A stretch of 64,000 nt of DNA from Endomychus coccineus (Eukaryota; Arthropoda; Insecta; Coleoptera; Endomychidae). Made by a program: the position numbers and the translations under genes. Below are positions 22,501 to 32,812 of this stretch, piece by piece. A model generated the notes under the pieces. That model was not told the origin of the DNA. It saw only the letters and a program-made list of their open reading frames with translations, and searched no databases. The DNA lies in NCBI GenBank assembly GCA_958510875.1, contig OY294070.1, forward strand, positions 19,769,631 to 19,833,630, in the 5' to 3' direction. How positions within the stretch are numbered: the stretch's first letter is position 1; every line of letters starts with the position of its first letter.

Positions 22501-22675
22501 ATTTTTTATCACCATGTGATTTAAGAATTTAGTCAGTTTATTTTCATTATTCCTATAAGATATTATTTTTGTTATATATTTCTTGTTATTGTTTATATTA
22601 TGTTGCTCTGTATTGTTTGTCCTATAATTGGGTTAACCTGTTGGGCATATATATACTAAACAAATAAATAAATAA
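19581..22675 (+). mobile_element. LINE family D, near full-length, inserted into LINE A
   Basis: A 3.1-kb non-LTR element with a short 5' leader, endonuclease, RT and a 3' tail of AAATA-type repeats (22661-22675). It is flanked by the 5-bp duplication ATAAT (19576-19580 and 22676-22680). Removing it and one ATAAT restores the LINE A sequence 'cctcataatcaacaaagc', which matches 'cctcatgatctacaaagc' in the sister copy at 34322. It is therefore a clean, datable nested insertion. Confidence 0.85.
19644..22479 (+). pseudogene. LINE family D endonuclease-reverse transcriptase, three lesions
   Basis: The endonuclease begins MPNNNPNSSSTCYYQNVRS with NVRSIKNKL and LTETWL. A frameshift in a T run near 19953 and a TAA near 20104 (just before ILGDFNIP) break the endonuclease. 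The RT frame 20165-21961 is open, with NYRPIAILSNLSKVFE, YTDFSKAFDKLDH, GVPQGSNLGPLLFLLFINDL and FADDLKIF. A further one-base shift near 21936 separates the C-terminal part (22027-22479). The RT catalytic FADD is intact. Lack of RNase H and the endonuclease type fit Jockey/CR1-like elements. Confidence 0.85.
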
Positions 22676-22680
22676 ATAAT

Positions 22681-23160
22681 CAACAAAGCACAGATTCGAA
22701 CTGTCCTGGAGTACTGTCCATTTGGAGTTCGGCTCCCATACATACGCTGAAGCTATTTGATTATATCCAAAAGAGATTTATTCTTCTGATTGAAGATGTC
22801 ACACTTACGAGTTCATCGAACTCTCTAGAACATCGTAGAAAGTTGTGAGATCTCTTCCTTTCCTATAAATATTTCCATGGTCGGTACTTATAAGAAATCT
22901 CGTCTGTTTTCCCACCACGAGAGTTCCCAGATAGGTGGACTAGACGAGCTCAAACTAGTCACTCCTTCATTGTCAAGCTGGAGATCTGCCGAACTTCTTC
23001 ATACCAGATTTCATTTTCCTATAGAACAGCAAAAATGTGTAACTCTTTACTCATTGAGGTCTTTCCTTATGCCTATAACCTCCAAACTTTCAAGACAAAT
23101 TCGAATGCCTACCTCCCCTCTCAACATTCCACCGCTGGCTCACACGTTTTTTTTCAAAAT
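22681..23160 (+). mobile_element. LINE family A, 3' part of the interrupted copy
   Basis: Continuation of the 18350 copy beyond the inserted LINE D. The RT C-terminal region is recognisable from blocks shared with 34335-35080 ('acaaagcacagattcgaact', 'catcgtagaaagttgtgaga', 'accgctggctcacacg'). It is frameshifted throughout. Confidence 0.7.
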
Positions 23161-24600
23161 GGTCTCTAATCGGCCCATATGAACCAAAGTGGTTGGATTC
23201 TGGTTCATAGTTGAAAGCCATCAATATCTTCCGTTTGAATTTTGTTTTGAGTCAAAAGGTGGATTTTTTAACCCGCAATCGCAAAATTACCTTTTTCGCA
23301 AAAAGAGCGATTGCAGCGCCCCCTTTGCAAATATCAAACAAATGAAACACTCATATCTAAGTACACACAAAATACTATCAACGCATGTTAAGCATCAGTT
23401 GATACGACAAACAGGCATCTTATAATTGACAATTGAACAAACGTGTGATTTTGCTCAAAAATCTCACTTTTTGGGCCGTATATTAGGCCCCTTACATTTT
23501 ATTAAGTTCCAATTGGCATCATTTAACTCTTTTTGATTTTTTACAACTTTTTCTGTCATAAAATAATCGAGTGGAACTCAGAGTTTTTCTAAAAATTGAA
23601 AAAACACCAAAGTCGGGGCAATTTGGATCCAAAAAATGACCAATAACTCGAGTAGCATAGGGCCCAAACAATTCAATTGTAATGTCCATATTTTTGATCA
23701 GCGTACATAAGGATTGATCAAAATTAAGGAACGTAAAAATTTGAACCCTAAAAATTACAGAGGAACTGGGCTAAGTTATTCAGATATTGAAAAGAATTAC
23801 ACACCTTGATAAGCGAAATTAAAATCCTTCGCCAGATGAATAGATTCCCGGCCAGTACCTGGTGAAATGTAAACACTAAATCCAACACCAAATATTAACG
23901 ATTACCGGAATAGAATTTAGAAAATTATACCTATAAACGAAACTGGAACAACAAGGTGAATGTCCCTGTCAACAAAATATCAATCTTTTATAAAGTAGTT
24001 CATCAATATTTGAAGATGATTTGAATACAATGAAGATCATTGTTTGAATATTTGAACTACCGATGATTCAAGATAATGACAAATAAGGAGGAAGGAATAA
24101 TTACCTTGAGTAACTTCTTCTGTTCAGTTAATGAACATGTATAAAGCGTAAACAATATAATTAATCAATTATTATAACGTATTCAAGTTGCTTATTCAAG
24201 TTAATGCCAATATTAGGAATTCAATGAGGAAAGTTTTGGGCATTATGTCTAGTAGGGATATTGCATCATTTGATTGGGTTTTGAATTTAGCCAATTATTC
24301 CTTACACATATGAGAATGTGAACCGATACGAATAGATAATATAACGACCTTGAACTGGATGAGAATACACAATCCATAATTCGTTATGCTTAGAAAGTTT
24401 GTTCAAGGCTTTGAGTGTATTATTGTAGCTTATACAGAATATTTTGTATACAGTTTGTTCAATTTTCAAAATAATTGACAAAATTTACACTTACTAACCA
24501 AATTAGGGCCATTACCTACAAATACTTCAATACAATTCAAAAGTTTCACATATCATTCTTCAATAATTAATAAATGCCATGGTTTGTTTTCTAAATTAGG
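23161..24600. other. Intergenic, no gene seen
   Basis: AT-rich. The short ORF at 23189-23425 has no recognisable domain, and I do not support it as a gene. No RNA gene or terminal repeat was found. Confidence 0.45.
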
Positions 24601-24604
24601 AATA

Positions 24605-25085
24605 CAACCAGTTTACAGATGTAAGAACAAGTAGAAATACCATTTAGGCAACACCTTTGATAAAGGTTCCGATTTCGACAAATCCGGGATTTACAAAATC
24701 GATTGTGAGTCGTGTTCGAAATGCTATGTTGGTCAAACTAGAAGGAACGTTTTGCCCATATAAAGAAAAATAATGGTGAAAAATCAGCGATAGCCGAATA
24801 CATTTTGGATACAGGTCACACCATTTCTCAAGACAGTTTATCACTTTCAAAATACAGTACAGTCAAATATCTAGGTAATTTAGAAGGAATGGAAATGTAT
24901 AAGCCAAACAGCAATTTATTAAATTCCGATGTATCTTCAGCTGAGGGGTAACTCATTGTTCACATTATTCTCCCCAAACAGGCACGTTTCGATTTATAAT
25001 TTGGTTTGCTCTGATGATGGCTACTTGGTAGCTGAAAGGTCCTCAGAACTTTAATACTATTTTTAGTGTGACCTCTTTTATAGTT
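24605..25085 (+). mobile_element. Penelope-like element 3' end with GIY-YIG remnant
   Basis: Reading on + from about 24650, the peptide GSDFDKSGIYKIDCESCSK followed by CYVGQTRRN is the GIY-YIG endonuclease signature (GIY ... YVGQT) found C-terminal to the RT in Penelope-like elements. A frameshift or stop follows within 30 bp. The tail (24860-25080) is the repeat whose fragments recur at 848-1350, 26265-26410, 38160-38350 and 40790-41166. RT is missing, so the copy is 5'-truncated. Confidence 0.75.
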
Positions 25086-25214
25086 CATTGATGAATTTTT
25101 TTATTATCCACTATTGCTTACATACATAACACACAGGGTCATCATCTGAACTAAGTTATAAACTAAAGTTACATTGATAGAGAACGGCTTCATACTATAA
25201 TGACTATATTTTTG

Positions 25215-26011
25215 ACGTGACAACGTCTTATAATTCGATGGAGCCGGCTGCACGCACAAGAAAACATGACTCATGCGGCGTTACCTCGCTCTAAGGTGTT
25301 CCATTTAAGGCTTGAAGTGCAAGCGAGAGCGTCTCCTACTCGAGTGAGCGATGCGTCCGCGTGGACAGCTGCTATACAAAATAATACATTTACATGTTTT
25401 CGTCAAGTATGAAGTGCAGTGAAAAGTGAATGTGGTGTCAATTGTTTATAGCAACGATAATTGCGGCGATAAAGGTAATGATTCTTTCGATATTAAATAT
25501 ATGTTCAGTGATATATTGTCGAATATTCATGCTTTCATCATTAAAATAAATAGCATCGGTCCGCTAGTGCAGCGATTGTAGGTTATGCTATAATTGACAA
25601 AACTATAACAATAAGTTAACAGAACTATTTCACGATGAGTAAAAAATCAATTGCTTTACTATTCGATCGAAATAATTATCGAGCGTAGCTATGATTTCAA
25701 AAAATTAAAACATAAATGTTAAATCTTCCAAATATCATAACTACGTGTCTGAAATGACAGGTTAGACCAGCCAGCCGTCAAAGGGAACAATTTTCTCCTA
25801 TATCAAACACATTGAGGCGGGCTTTTTAAAAGCTAAATTGACATAATTGTATTTATGCGTACAAATAAATGTAACTTGATCAATTCAATTGTGATTTCCA
25901 TTTACCTCCTTCTCTATATCCATACAAAATATCTATCAAACAAATAAAATTAAAATTTTCTTTTGAAAAATGAAACCATTCCTTCAGTATTTTCTTATGA
26001 CGTTGTCACGT
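25215..26011. mobile_element. Possible non-autonomous TIR element, 0.8 kb
   Basis: Inverted termini ACGTGACAACGTCTTATAA (from 25215) and, on the other strand from 26011, ACGTGACAACGTCATAAG. There is no ORF of note inside. The match is about 20 bp and no clear target duplication was recognised, so this is tentative. Confidence 0.4.
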
Positions 26012-26264
26012 TCAACTATCGTCAGTAAACCGACTTTAAAGACAACCGATTTTTTTAAGTGGAGGAGAATACCATCAGTTACAGAACATTTGAGGAGCTA
26101 CTAAGGAAATGATTAATATAATTGGTTAATGAAAAATGTCCAATTGATCATTTAAATTTACCGTTTTTGTCTTCAACATGTTTGACAATTTCCAATGATT
26201 CCAATATATTCAATTTATGTGATATAAGCGCATTACCAACTCCAAATGGTATATGAACAGGTTT

Positions 26265-26410
26265 ATTTTGTTTTCTAGTTCACTTGACTGATGATAACTT
26301 GTTGGTAGCTGGAAGGTGCTCATTACTTCAACAGTATTTTCAGTGGATAAGCATAACTATTTCTTACTTATAATTGTAGAGTATATCCACAGTAGTTGTG
26401 AATTCACTTA
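26265..26410 (+). mobile_element. Penelope-like tail fragment
   Basis: Blocks 'gttggtagctggaaggtgct', 'cagtattttcagtggataag' and 'agtatatccacagtagttg' match the tail of the copy at 25010-25070 and the inverse of 40790-40850. It is non-coding and lies just downstream (minus sense) of the right FAS stop codon. Confidence 0.55.
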
Positions 26411-26552
26411 TTGTTAACGATTGGAGAACATTTGGTGAAAACAGCAAGGAATAATTAAAACTCAAAAACACTTCGGAAAATCTCCAATTCAATATTTTGT
26501 AACATGAAAATATATATAATTATATCACTATTTTTCATTATCCATCTACTAT

Positions 26553-26894
26553 CTAGTTGAATACACTTTCAATACTCCTAGCCAACTCTGTGTTCTCTAA
26601 AATCGTAGCGTGGTTTCCTTCGAAAGCAGTAATGGATATATGATTTTCACTAATTTTGGACAAGTTGTAATCATTGGGTATTTGAGACATCATCTGTTCC
26701 TTCGGCTTGTATAAAACTATTTGACATCCTAATTTAGTATAAGACGGTTGATATGAAGATACATTCCTCATTCGCTTGAATACTCCAGAAACGAGTGCAA
26801 TCAGGTATTCCAAAGAGAACGGTAACTTCTTAGAAGATAAAGCGTGAAGGGCTGTCATTTGCTCAGCTATCGTCGAATAATTTATCATACGCTC
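26553..26894 (-). CDS. FASN: Fatty acid synthase (right copy), last exon: thioesterase C-terminus
   Basis: Terminal exon, 113 codons plus TAG at 26553-26555. It encodes the end of the thioesterase that releases palmitate from the carrier domain. ITAFEGNHATILENTE holds the catalytic His (GNH), equivalent to the EGDH of vertebrate FAS. The acceptor TTTTATAG ends at 26895, and it joins in phase to the exon ending SVLKHK. This is the 3' end of the right gene; the left FAS copy starts 21 kb further on in the same orientation. The frame is intact. Confidence 0.94.
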   Translation of the reverse strand, partial: ERMINYSTIAEQMTALHALSSKKLPFSLEYLIALVSGVFKRMRNVSSYQPSYTKLGCQIVLYKPKEQMMSQIPNDYNLSKISENHISITAFEGNHATILENTELARSIESVFN

Positions 26895-27201
26895 CTATAA
26901 AAATATTCATTACAAATTGTTTCTCTCTTATATGGTTTCGGAAAAAATATGTACCAATAGCAAGTATAACATTCCATGAAGATTCTTTTTCCTAAGTAAT
27001 CACAAGATCAATGCACATTCTTGAAATACGTAGGTATAGTTGAAAAAATGATTTTAGGTATCAGAATTAATAGCTGATGTATCGACATCAAGAACAAAAA
27101 GGAAATTTCGGTTCAAAACTAATAAATGATTCAAGGACACATGTTGTGAATTTCTACAAAGGAGAGGTGCTTACATATTCAAACCATAATCGTTTACTTA
27201 C

Positions 27202-27465
27202 TTTATGTTTGAGCACGCTTTCGACAGATCTGTCGAGGACCAGCGCCATTAGGAAACATACGACGTTAACCTGGGCTTCTTGGTCAGAAGCTGCCATAAG
27301 TTTAGATCCGGCCTTAACATAGTCCGGTGCTGAGTCTATGCAAACAACGGACGTTTTGTAGCCTCTCTTTTCCAACATTGAGATAATTTCGAAACCATAT
27401 ATTGAACCGAAGGAATACATTAGAATATTAACAGTCTCACCATGTGATACGTTGTCTTCTATTAT
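27202..27465 (-). CDS. FASN: Fatty acid synthase (right copy), thioesterase nucleophile exon
   Basis: An 88-codon exon with IIEDNVSHGETVNILMYSFG leading into the nucleophile elbow YSFGS (catalytic Ser in GxSxG-type context), then VVCIDSAPDYVK carrying the likely catalytic Asp. The acceptor is a long T tract plus CAG ending at 27466; donor GTAAGT starts at 27201. Phase 0 on both sides. All three thioesterase triad positions are present across this exon and the last one. Confidence 0.94.
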
Positions 27466-27544
27466 CTGAAAAAAAATTATATCATATCAACCTGAAATTA
27501 AAACAAGTGAATGGGAATATCCTGCAAATATCTTAGGCAGCCCG

Positions 27545-29170
27545 ATTTACAGATCAGCAAATCAGGTGCTCGAATAGTCGAGTGATAGATACAGCGCGCC
27601 CGAGATCGTGAGAACCACGAAGCCCTAGAACTCCGATATCACAAGGCAAGGTGAAGTCTGAAGAGAGCCATTATAAATGGCAAACGCCAAAGCTGGAGTG
27701 AACTCTGTGATATGGACCTGGGGAATACTTTAAAAAACGTTAATGGACAGGCTAAAAGGCCGCTCTGTGGTTCCGTCATCCTGTCCAGTTCTACTCGGAA
27801 GGATATTAACCACCCTGTTCCCGGAACAACAGGGACACACCCATTCCGTTAATGTGCCGGCCACTCGTCGCTTTGACGCCTTGCCAATCTCCAAGGAAGA
27901 GTTCATGGAAGCCCGCAACAAGATAGATGATGCCAAAGCTCCAGGTCCAGACTGTATACCGAACGTGGCCCTTAAAGCAGCCATCAAAGCATGACCAGAT
28001 GTTTTCCTGGAGACCTATAACGCGTGCCTTCATGAAGGAGTTTTTCCATGTCGTTGGAAGCAGCAGAAATTAGTCCTTCTTCCGAATGGCAACAAGGCTC
28101 CGGACGATCCATCAACATACCGACCAACTTGCCTATTGGACACAACAGGAGAGGTACTCGAGGGGATTATTAGCAACCGGATAGAGGAATTCACTGAACA
28201 TGCTCGGGGCCTGTCGGAAAACCAGCAAGGATTCCGGAAGGAGAACTCAACGGTGGACGCCATTGACGTCGTCGTTGCCACTGATCGTGAGGCCATCGGA
28301 GGGAAGTGTTGGGAGAATGGTGCCAACAAGTACTGTATCGAAATCACCCTGGGCGTGAAGAACGTCTTCAACTCAGTGAACTGGAATCAAATTCTGAAGG
28401 CGCTGACATTGATGAAGCTCCCGGACTACATTACAAGGATAATCGCGAGCTACTTGGGCAAAAGAACATCATTTTACAATTCGGACGAGGGGCCCAAAGC
28501 CTACAACATCACAGAAGGCGTCCCACAAAGCTTGATACTTGGACCTTTATTGTGTAACATCATGTACGATGCAGTGCTGAGGTTGCACATGCCCACAGGG
28601 ACGAAGGATGTTGGCTTGGCAGAGGATATTGCTGTCGTTGTCATTGCCAATAGTTGGAAGAATCCACGCAGAAGGCAAGCGAAGCTGCCACCACAATCCG
28701 CCGAATGGCATGCAATTGGCAGACCATAAAACCAGGAAAATGACAGAAAATGTGACACTCGACGTTGAGGGTTGCGACATACCTCCCCAGCCATCATCAG
28801 CGGTTTGACGAACATCTGCGTGTGGTGAGAACAAGAGCAGCTTCAGTGACCAACGCACTGACCAGAACTATGCTCAACAAGAGAACCTACTCAGAATCGC
28901 AGAAGGATACTCTCCAACGTCGTCAGCTCCACGATGCTGTACGCAGCCCCAGTCTAGGTATTAGTCGAGGTGGTGGAATCGTACGTATGCCAATTAACCT
29001 CGGTGTACCGTACGTGTGCCCTCTGAGTGTAACACACGGTCTCGTACGATGCCGTGTGTGTTTTCGCCGACGTGTCACCAATCCGTCTGCTGGTGGAGGA
29101 AAGAGTGGAGATCTACAGGCGTTGGCGCGAAGTTGGAGATACCAACCGACGGCGACGCACCATAACCCAA
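27545..29170 (+). mobile_element. R1-like non-LTR fragment in FAS intron
   Basis: Coding matches run in the order of an R1-clade RT from about 27650 (KAKWSELCDMDLG in one frame) to the C-terminal end near 29165. It is relatively GC-rich and inserted in the intron between two thioesterase exons, in the opposite orientation to FAS. 5' truncation and many frame changes mark it as old. Confidence 0.75.
27743..28729 (+). pseudogene. R1-like reverse transcriptase, degraded
   Basis: 27743-27994 reads SKEEFMEARNKIDDAKAPGP then a stop. 28136-28729 is the longest open part: ENQQGFRKENSTVDAID, ITLGVKNVFNSVNWNQIL, ASYLGKRTSFYNSDEGPKAY and GVPQSLILGPLLCNIMYD, closely following R1-type RT order. The catalytic box, expected as FADD, reads LAEDI here, so the first catalytic Asp is lost. 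A frameshift near 28000-28135 also removes the YRPICLLD box from the frame. Confidence 0.8.
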
Positions 29171-29174
29171 GCTT

Positions 29175-29815
29175 TTGATTCCCCATTATTGGTATTGATT
29201 TTATCGGATGAGTTATAAAATTTATGAATTTTGCCTTTAGTTATGGAATTGACTGAATCGATGGGATAACCATTTTTTATTAAAGTTTCTTTCGTTTTTT
29301 TAATAGATATATTTCTCAGTTCAGGTGAACATAGTTGAATAGTTCTATCTATTATATTCATAATAACATTTTTCTTATATTTTTTAGGTATATCAGAATT
29401 GAAATTAGAATACCTTCCTGACCAAGTAGGTTTGGCGTACCATTTCGTTAGAATTTTGTAATCATTTGATTTTCTTACTTAAGTTAAACCTAGAAAAGAA
29501 TTTTTATTATTATTTCCAGTTTCGATTGTGAATTGTAACTTATGGTGAAAGGAATCGAAAAAATTCAAAAATTCATCACATTTGTCTTTTGGGATGGCAG
29601 CAATACAATCATCAACATGTCTTTTGAAGAAGGCTATATTATAATTTAATTGAGATAATACTTTTTTCAAGGAATTCCATTACTATTTGGGCTATGATAC
29701 TTGATATTGGAGAGCCCATTGCACAACCATCTAATTGTTTATAACACTCATGTTTATATTGAAAATTAGCTGTGAATGTATATTCGTGTAGACTTAACAG
29801 CTGTTAAGAATTCAT
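29175..29815 (-). mobile_element. Penelope-like RT fragment in FAS intron
   Basis: On the minus strand, GSPISSIIAQIVMEFLEK, then FKRHVDDCIAAIPKDKCDEF (the RT VDD box), FTIETGNNNKNSFLGLT and, nearer the low-coordinate end, ISIKKTKETLIKNGYPIDS are in the order of Penelope-like RTs. Frames shift near 29665 and 29470. The VDD catalytic pair survives, but the enzyme cannot be made whole. Confidence 0.75.
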
Positions 29816-30187
29816 TCATAGGTGAATTTGTGTATAGTTTCATTTCATCCCATTCTTTTTGAACTATTTGATGTTTATTTATTGTTTATAAACGTTATAG
29901 ATATAAACAATTTGCTGTCAATTTTTTTTTATGACATTCTGAACAGAATGTACTTTGTTCCATCAAAATCGATCCATTTCCCAAGAATTTACGGGTTTGG
30001 CTTATTTTCATAGCCATTTGGACTTCATTATCTAGCAAACTGGAATGTACTCAAATCAATTTTAATATAACATGTTAATAGTATGCGAAGTATGTTTTCC
30101 GATTATTTAATAGCTTCCAATTCCAATATTATTTTATATTTATGTATTTTTCACACTCCTCTTTCTAACCAAAATAAGAATACTTAC

Positions 30188-30509
30188 AGATAACATTGAT
30201 TTAGCTGCCTCCAAGAAAGGTATATCGGGATCAATATGACTGAATTGGAGTCCTAATACGTGAAGGTTCAAATTTGCAGCTAGTTTGTCGAAAACACTAG
30301 CCACTCCTTCCATACCAGGGAACGCAAAAACTTTTGGAACCTTCGCGCCTTGCTCCACTTTACTTCGTAACCTGTACAAGGGTATCCTGAATTTTGTTTC
30401 ATCACCCATCGCTGTGAAAAGAGTTTCTAAGCCCGTATTCATGACTGTATTCACTGAATTTATAGATCCCCCATCGGAAGTCATTTTTTCCTGTTGGATT
30501 TCCAACAAT
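30188..30509 (-). CDS. FASN: Fatty acid synthase (right copy), ACP-thioesterase linker exon
   Basis: A 322-nt exon beginning LLEIQQEKMTSDGG (end of the carrier domain and linker) and continuing into the thioesterase start, VPKVFAFPGMEGVASVFDKL and HVLGLQFSHIDPDIPF. Acceptor TTGTTTCAG ends at 30510; donor GTAAGT starts at 30187. It joins in frame to the neighbouring exons, and the 107-nt intron on its upstream side is free of repeats. No lesions. Confidence 0.94.
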
Positions 30510-30616
30510 CTGAAACAATTTATAGATTATTCATTGTTATTATAAACAAGCTTCCTTCAAATCAAGAACACAATATGATATGGATGGTACAATGCAATAG
30601 TTACTTTTGGCATTAC

Positions 30617-30767
30617 CTGGCAAATGTCAAGCTTCTTAAATCTTGCGCGGAAAGAATGACCTGAAATTCTATCTCCAACATTTGTTTGATTTCAACTGAC
30701 GTCATCGAGTTCATTCCTAATTCTGCTAAAGTGGCTTGGAAGCTAACAATTTTGAGATTTCGAATAC
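30617..30767 (-). CDS. FASN: Fatty acid synthase (right copy), acyl carrier protein exon
   Basis: Encodes the acyl carrier domain: LAELGMNSMTSVEIKQMLE, in which the Ser of GMNSM is the attachment site for 4'-phosphopantetheine, the swinging arm that carries the growing acyl chain. It ends QDLRSLTFAR. Acceptor TTCTAG ends at 30768; donor GTAATG starts at 30616. Split codons at both ends (phases 1 and 2) match the neighbours exactly. Intact. Confidence 0.95.
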
Positions 30768-30934
30768 CTAGAATGATGAATTTCATTATGAGAAATGCAA
30801 TTTGTTATCATGAACAGGGAAAAAAATGTATTTGAGTATTATTGGTGCGAGAAATATGAGATGTTGGGAATGACAGAAAGATGCGAGTTCTCTCCGCAAG
30901 TTTCCACTAATTCTAGAAAGTCCCGTGTTAGAAT

Positions 30935-31260
30935 CAAACTACAGCTGTTGGCGCGTTAGCCCATGTGTGGAGACCAGAACAAAATATGTTGAAGCCAGAA
31001 ATATTTGCAATGAAACAATAAACGCTCGAACGGCTCCCGTTCGTTTTGGACTTTCGTCAAAACAATTGGTAGAAATTTTACATCTCTTTCATTCCCTACC
31101 CTAACCAAAGATGATGGTACACTGGCAACTAGATCACAAGAAAAATCCAACTTTTTTTGCTGGAATGTTTGCAAATTCCACCAGTTTACTGTAGGTTGTT
31201 CACCTTCCAGCTAGAAGTCAGCTAGACTCCAACCAATTCCAAAATAAGGAAAGGAGATAC
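30935..31260 (+). mobile_element. LINE family A, second copy, segment 1
   Basis: Blocks such as 'ctaaccaaagatgatggtac' and 'tttgctggaatgtttgcaaa' match 18410-18480, and 'ccaaccaattccaaaataag' matches 18748. The copy is then interrupted by a solo LTR at 31261 and resumes at 32326. Its middle is deleted relative to the 18.4-kb copy. Confidence 0.7.
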
Positions 31261-31637
31261 TGTAACGAAACTCTGAAATCTTAAATAATTATTCAATGGG
31301 AAACACGTAAATTAGTAGTAAATTCAAGATTTCGTTTATATTAGTATTTCGAACTGATAATTCTGAATAATTATATTGTTGGGAATATAGATAGTACCGG
31401 GCATTGACATCCGTGTAGTTTAAGTGTCAGATTTGCATACGGTTCCATTCATGAGTCGCGTATATTTTGATTTCTCTCAGAAACGTGCATATTTCGTGTC
31501 AACAAAAGATATCGGAACAGATGTAACCATAAAAACGGCACAGAATCGAGGAACTGGTGGACCATCATGAGCGCGAAATGAGCAAAAAAGGGCTCGGCTG
31601 GAGCTGAGGCAGGTGACTTGACCAGCACCTCGATTAG

Positions 31638-31645
31638 TATAAAAG
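31638..31645 (+). promoter_or_regulatory. TATA box of the LTR
   Basis: TATAAAAG, followed about 40 bp on by a CAGT-type initiator (near 31676-31682). This is the usual arrangement of an LTR promoter. Inferred, not shown. Confidence 0.45.
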
Positions 31646-31910
31646 AACGCCTAGCAAGCGTTGAATTAATGATTGTCAGTGAGACAGTGCGAGAAGACAG
31701 CCAGAGCGTTGCTTCCTTGAAGTGTTAGGTAAATAGTGTTTTGCCATTTGAGTTAGTACATTGAACTCCATTGTTTTGCTCGCGCCAAGGTCTTGTTATA
31801 TCAAATATCGTTTAATTAGTAGTTGTAACTGTTGTATTGTATCTGGTAAGATTATCTTGTACATATTTCTATAACGTCTCGATAAAAGAGACACAGAGGG
31901 TGTGTCGTAG

Positions 31911-32150
31911 ATAGTCCTCCACCAGGGTCTACATGCTGTGTCTTACCCGGCAGTAGGCTCTGAAGGAGGAATAGAGTAGTTGTGAATCACGACGTACCAA
32001 CATACACTGTGTCTTACCCAGAAATAAGAGTGAGTCGTAGATAGTCCTCCGACAGGGTGTAGCGTGTCTTACCCGGAAGTACTATTCAGTCTGCCCTATT
32101 GATCCCTGGTTATTCACATCACTGAGACTAAGCTGGGATAATGCTATCCA
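31911..32150 (+). repeat. Two-copy 120-bp tandem repeat inside the LTR
   Basis: GTCGTAGATAGTCCTCC occurs at 31914 and 32034, each followed by a variant of GTGTCTTACCCGG(C/A)AGTA. Period is 120 bp, two units. Confidence 0.75.
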
Positions 32151-32329
32151 TAGACAGCACAGTGATAGGCTTTGTGGTAAGGGTCGTAGCAGAAGCCCTT
32201 AACGAGGAGTAAACCTTGACAAAAATCTGGTGCCTGAGAAACCAACATAAAAGTCAAACGGATTCAGATCTGGAGTATTCAAGCCGTAGTGAGTAATTAT
32301 CGCCAAAAGTAGCAAGGTACGTCACAATA

Positions 32330-32812
32330 CTTCCCAATAATTATACCCGTTGCACTATTATCTGTTGGAGGAAGCAATCAACATCGAGCTCATCCAATAT
32401 CTAGAGAGCTCCAAAATAGTGGATGACGGGCAATATCGCTTTCGTCATCAGAGATCAACAGGATTACTGCTTGCCTACGTAGAATATGTATGTCAGAAAT
32501 CTATTGAAAAACATGGGAAATCTCTAGCTGTAGCATTGGATATCCCCTAAGCATTTGTCCGAGTGTGCAACCAAAGCATTCTTGAGAAACTTCCGCCATA
32601 TAGTTTGCCGAATGAACTTTGTCGCTTCCCATCGAGTTTCCTCTCAGATAGATCACTCCATGTGGTGGTTGACTTTATATCCTCCGATACAATGGCTACC
32701 AACGCTGGTTTTTCACAAGGATCTGTCTTGGCACCAACTTTGTTTCTGCTCCATATAAACGATCTGCTTGAAGTGACCACCTGTCCCGTCCAAAGCTTTG
32801 CAATATACTAGA
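32330..32812 (+). mobile_element. LINE family A, second copy, segment 2 (RT)
   Basis: Resumes after the LTR with 'cccaataattatacccgttg' and carries RT coding blocks IELIQYLESSKIVDDGQY, FRHQRSTG and KHGKSLAVALDI, then the QGSVLAPTLFLLHINDLLE block in other frames. Frames are broken by indels. It is cut off at the start of the FADD region by the LINE tail at 32813. Confidence 0.75.

Larger units (their letters stand above)
31261..32325 (+). mobile_element. Solo LTR, Ty3/gypsy-like, inserted in LINE A
   Basis: The element starts TGTAACGAAAC and ends GTACGTCACA (TG..CA), and is flanked by the 4-bp duplication ATAC (31257-31260 and 32326-32329). TGTAACG is a common start of insect Ty3 LTRs. It contains a TATA box (31638) and an internal 120-bp tandem repeat (31911-32150). 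No gag or pol is present. Its excision rejoins LINE A between 'aaggaaaggag' and 'ttcccaataattata', matching 18765-18795. A complete small LTR-type element rather than a true solo LTR cannot be excluded. Confidence 0.6.

Noticed and set aside
23818..23872. 54-nt minus-strand segment between CACCAG and GTGTGT that is open in one frame (TGRESIHLAKDFNFAYQ)
   Set aside because: It has exon-like borders but no recognisable protein and no neighbouring exons. I cannot support it.
28923..29186. Minus-strand 87-codon arginine/proline-rich ORF
   Set aside because: Shadow of the R1-like RT C-terminal region on the plus strand.
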